Below the pieces are notes generated by a model that saw only the letters and a program-made list of their open reading frames with translations, searched no databases and was not told where the DNA came from. The position numbers were made by a program, and so were the translations under genes. Positions 62,001 through 64,000 of a stretch of DNA of 64,000 bases are shown here, one piece after another (positions within the stretch are counted from its first letter, which is position 1; every line of letters begins with the position of its first letter). Source of the stretch: Datisca glomerata (taxonomy: Eukaryota > Streptophyta > Magnoliopsida > Cucurbitales > Datiscaceae); contig QANY01000280.1 of assembly GCA_003255025.1 (NCBI GenBank), positions 812,941 through 876,940 of the forward strand, read 5' to 3'.

Positions 62001-63453
62001 ACATAAGTTATATCCAAGTTGTGGTTATTGTCCACAAATACCAACTTGAATATTAAACCCCAAAGTAAATCTACTAATTGATAACAATATAATACTGTTG
62101 CAAACAAATCAAAATCATTAATTTTTTTGAAAATGACACCATTTTAGTTCAGTAACAGAATAGTGAGAGCAGTATAGTTTTCATCTCAGATAGTTTTGAA
62201 ATAAATTTCTTACAACATTAACTAACTCAAAGAAAAACCTGAGAAAGGATGAAAGGCTCAATGCTAATCTTATCTTCAACTAAAATATGTGAGATGTTCC
62301 CCGTCAACAAAAATGTAAGATGTTCCTCCAATTGAAAAGGGAAATAAAGCACCTCAATCATTTTATTAACTTTTTTCAAAATTTTCCAACTAGCACACTA
62401 AGCCTTATGGCGTGTTAGATACCCAATATTGTGTATTAAATCAGTTGGGAAAAGATGACATACTAAATCATATAACGGATTCACTCTGCTATCAAGTCAA
62501 TAATTTGTTTATACCAAAAGTGAATTGAATTGATAGGAAACCTACAGACTTGTCAAATTTTGCTACATGTAAAGGAAAAATATACACCTTTCTTCATGGA
62601 GCCGAGAGATATAACGTACTAATCAAGCATTGGCAGGAGTCGCTGGTTGGTTTACCTTGTGAAAATTAATGTTGTCGTCAAAAGGTATGAAGAAACCTAG
62701 TCTGGTGGACCTGAGCCGAGTGACGGTGTTTCTACATACTGGCAACAGAATGAGAGCCATGTTGAACTTTAAGGTTTCAGCGGCACCCTTTGCCGTGAGG
62801 AGGCAGTAACCCATGATCCTGTAGGCATTTTTATTCTTATACTGGCAGAACTTCCATGTAAAAAGTCCAATCATTATCATAATCCACAATGTCAAAACCC
62901 AAATTCTCCTCCAATTTTCTTGTAAATGGTAGAGCAGGTTTGAACTTATTCTTCTGACTTGGCTTCTATATGTAAAACCCTGTAGGTTCTGACTCAAGGC
63001 TTGACTATTGAAGCTGAGAGCTCGACTGTAGTTCATATGCGTGTCCTTTTGTAGCAGAAGTGTCTCCAATTGCCAAAGCTGAATTTTCGTCATGACAAAA
63101 TTGCAATGAAGTCATCATAGGGACTGAAATCATGCAGGTTTACACTTGTCTCAAGCTAAACCAAATCGAACTGTGGAACCATGCAAATGCAGCAAGCATT
63201 CATTATGTACAAATGAAAGATATACCCAAATGATCATACGTGAATATAGTAAGTGGAATTATATTAAATTAACGAGACTCTTATTTGTGATAAAGTGAGA
63301 CGATTTTTTTAATTGAATATCAATAAAAGTAAAGCACACCTCGATGTAGCCCAATCTTTCAGGGTCCAATTCCTCCATAATAAGAGCTGCATATTCCTCT
63401 GCTTGCTCCTTCAATTTTGAAAGCTTATTCGCAGAAGCACTTAGGATGATAAT
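59059..63453 (-). CDS. Respiratory burst oxidase, RBOHF-like NADPH oxidase (partial, 5' exons outside)
   Basis: Plasma-membrane enzyme that passes electrons from cytosolic NADPH through FAD and two haems to apoplastic O2, making superoxide for defence and hormone signalling. Eleven exons are visible (minus strand): 63453-63340, 63078-62656, 61831-61448, 61333-61238, 61065-60950, 60489-60322, 60233-60074, 59899-59702, 59624-59496, 59336-59258 and 59171-59059. They give 659 residues with consistent phase. Order: [12 protein letters not shown] (end of EF-hand region), ferric-reductase-like helices with haem His segments ([34 protein letters not shown]), FAD site [14 protein letters not shown] site [10 protein letters not shown] with [18 protein letters not shown]. 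After these come [20 protein letters not shown] and the C-terminus FDFHKEHF. Sequence agrees best with Arabidopsis RBOHF among the RBOHs I recall. It differs by one extra residue in [10 protein letters not shown]. About 250 N-terminal residues, including EF-hands, are beyond the window. Confidence 0.95.
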
Positions 63454-64000
63454 CTACCAAGTCAGACAACAGTAGGTATAAATTACATTACATCAGGTAT
63501 TAACCTTTTTGTTCAAAGCGAATAAAATTTATTAACCAAAAGACAAGCTGAAAGAAGGCAAGGCTAGGAACCAACAGGCCGCAGTAAGAAAGAAGAGCTA
63601 ACATCATCACATAGTTATTTCGAAGATTCTATTAACCCAAGAATAAACTAAACCGGAAAATAAGAAACAATAAGCCTAATATCTTTCCTGATATTATTAA
63701 TAATCTGGTCTTCGGTAGCATAAGGTTCACCATGGTTTCTAGCTCTCACGCCAAATTGCGTAGGTGTAACCTGTCAAGGGCAAGCTTCTTAAATAAATTG
63801 GAGAGATTTATCCAAGTTGTAACCGAGAAGCTTGCCTGGAAACGTTCTGTCCAGGAAAAGTCGTCATATATTAGCTAAAATAATATTTTATGCACTACAA
63901 CAAATGAGTTGAGATTTTGCAAATCGACCTGGAACCCCACACCCACACCACTAAAATCGTCATAGTTATTTCATTCCATTAAATTGATCTTGACTAAACC
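63454..64000 (-). other. Probable RBOH intron to window end
   Basis: AT-rich sequence upstream of the first visible RBOH exon. The exon that should carry the calcium-binding EF-hand loop was looked for and not found, so it should lie to the right of the window. Confidence 0.5.

Noticed and set aside
63690..63775. Possible RBOH EF-hand exon on the minus strand (HGEPYATEDQI after a CAG acceptor)
   Set aside because: It aligns with the calcium loop only weakly, loses the loop acids, and has no donor in the right place.
1..64000. CRISPR arrays, bacterial operons or a biosynthetic gene cluster
   Set aside because: None is present; repeats are microsatellites, minisatellites and transposon parts of a plant genome, and the host genes are functionally unrelated.

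Overview
The window is nuclear DNA of a flowering plant, most likely a eudicot. The genes are split by many short GT-AG introns, the spacer is AT-rich, plant-specific families occur (KUP/HAK/KT transporter, RTNLB reticulon, MAKR, RBOH), and a plant-type nuclear tRNA-Leu(CAA) gene is present. I cannot name the species from sequence alone. Exon models were built by hand from splice sites, reading phase and remembered family sequences; no search was run.

Left, gene-rich part (1-21.3 kb): a KUP10/KUP11-like potassium transporter whose first exon lies outside the window (+, 321-4130); a plastid-type CPBP intramembrane protease (+, 5925-8705); tRNA-Leu(CAA) (-, 9230-9311); a 16-exon AAA ATPase of the DAA1 type (+, 12293-18464); and an RTNLB reticulon (-, 19511-21229).

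Middle (21.3-35.3 kb) is AT-rich and repeat-rich. It holds a decayed LINE RNase H fragment (about 23.3-23.6 kb), a possible small secreted-peptide ORF (-, 24315-24440), a minisatellite followed by an LTR-like block (28.4-29.1 kb), and a 4,041-bp CACTA-type DNA transposon (29380-33420). The transposon has degenerate terminal inverted repeats and a 3-bp AAT target duplication. It carries three exons of a cytosolic phenylalanyl-tRNA synthetase alpha-subunit gene, broken by an in-frame stop. This captured gene is the most notable find in the window.

Next comes an intact MAKR2-like gene (+, 35373-36884) and more repeat-rich spacer with an LTR/TRIM-like block (about 37.66-38.12 kb). From 43 to 57.8 kb lies a nested retrotransposon cluster: several related Ty1/copia LTR pieces, two broken copia gag-pol bodies placed head to head, and an internally deleted Ty3/gypsy element with its 3' LTR. 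The right end holds the 3' two-thirds of an RBOHF-like NADPH oxidase gene (-, 59059-63453), whose N-terminal and EF-hand exons lie beyond the window.

The host genes do not form a pathway or operon; each is an independent plant transcription unit. No bacterial-type system, CRISPR array or gene cluster is present.
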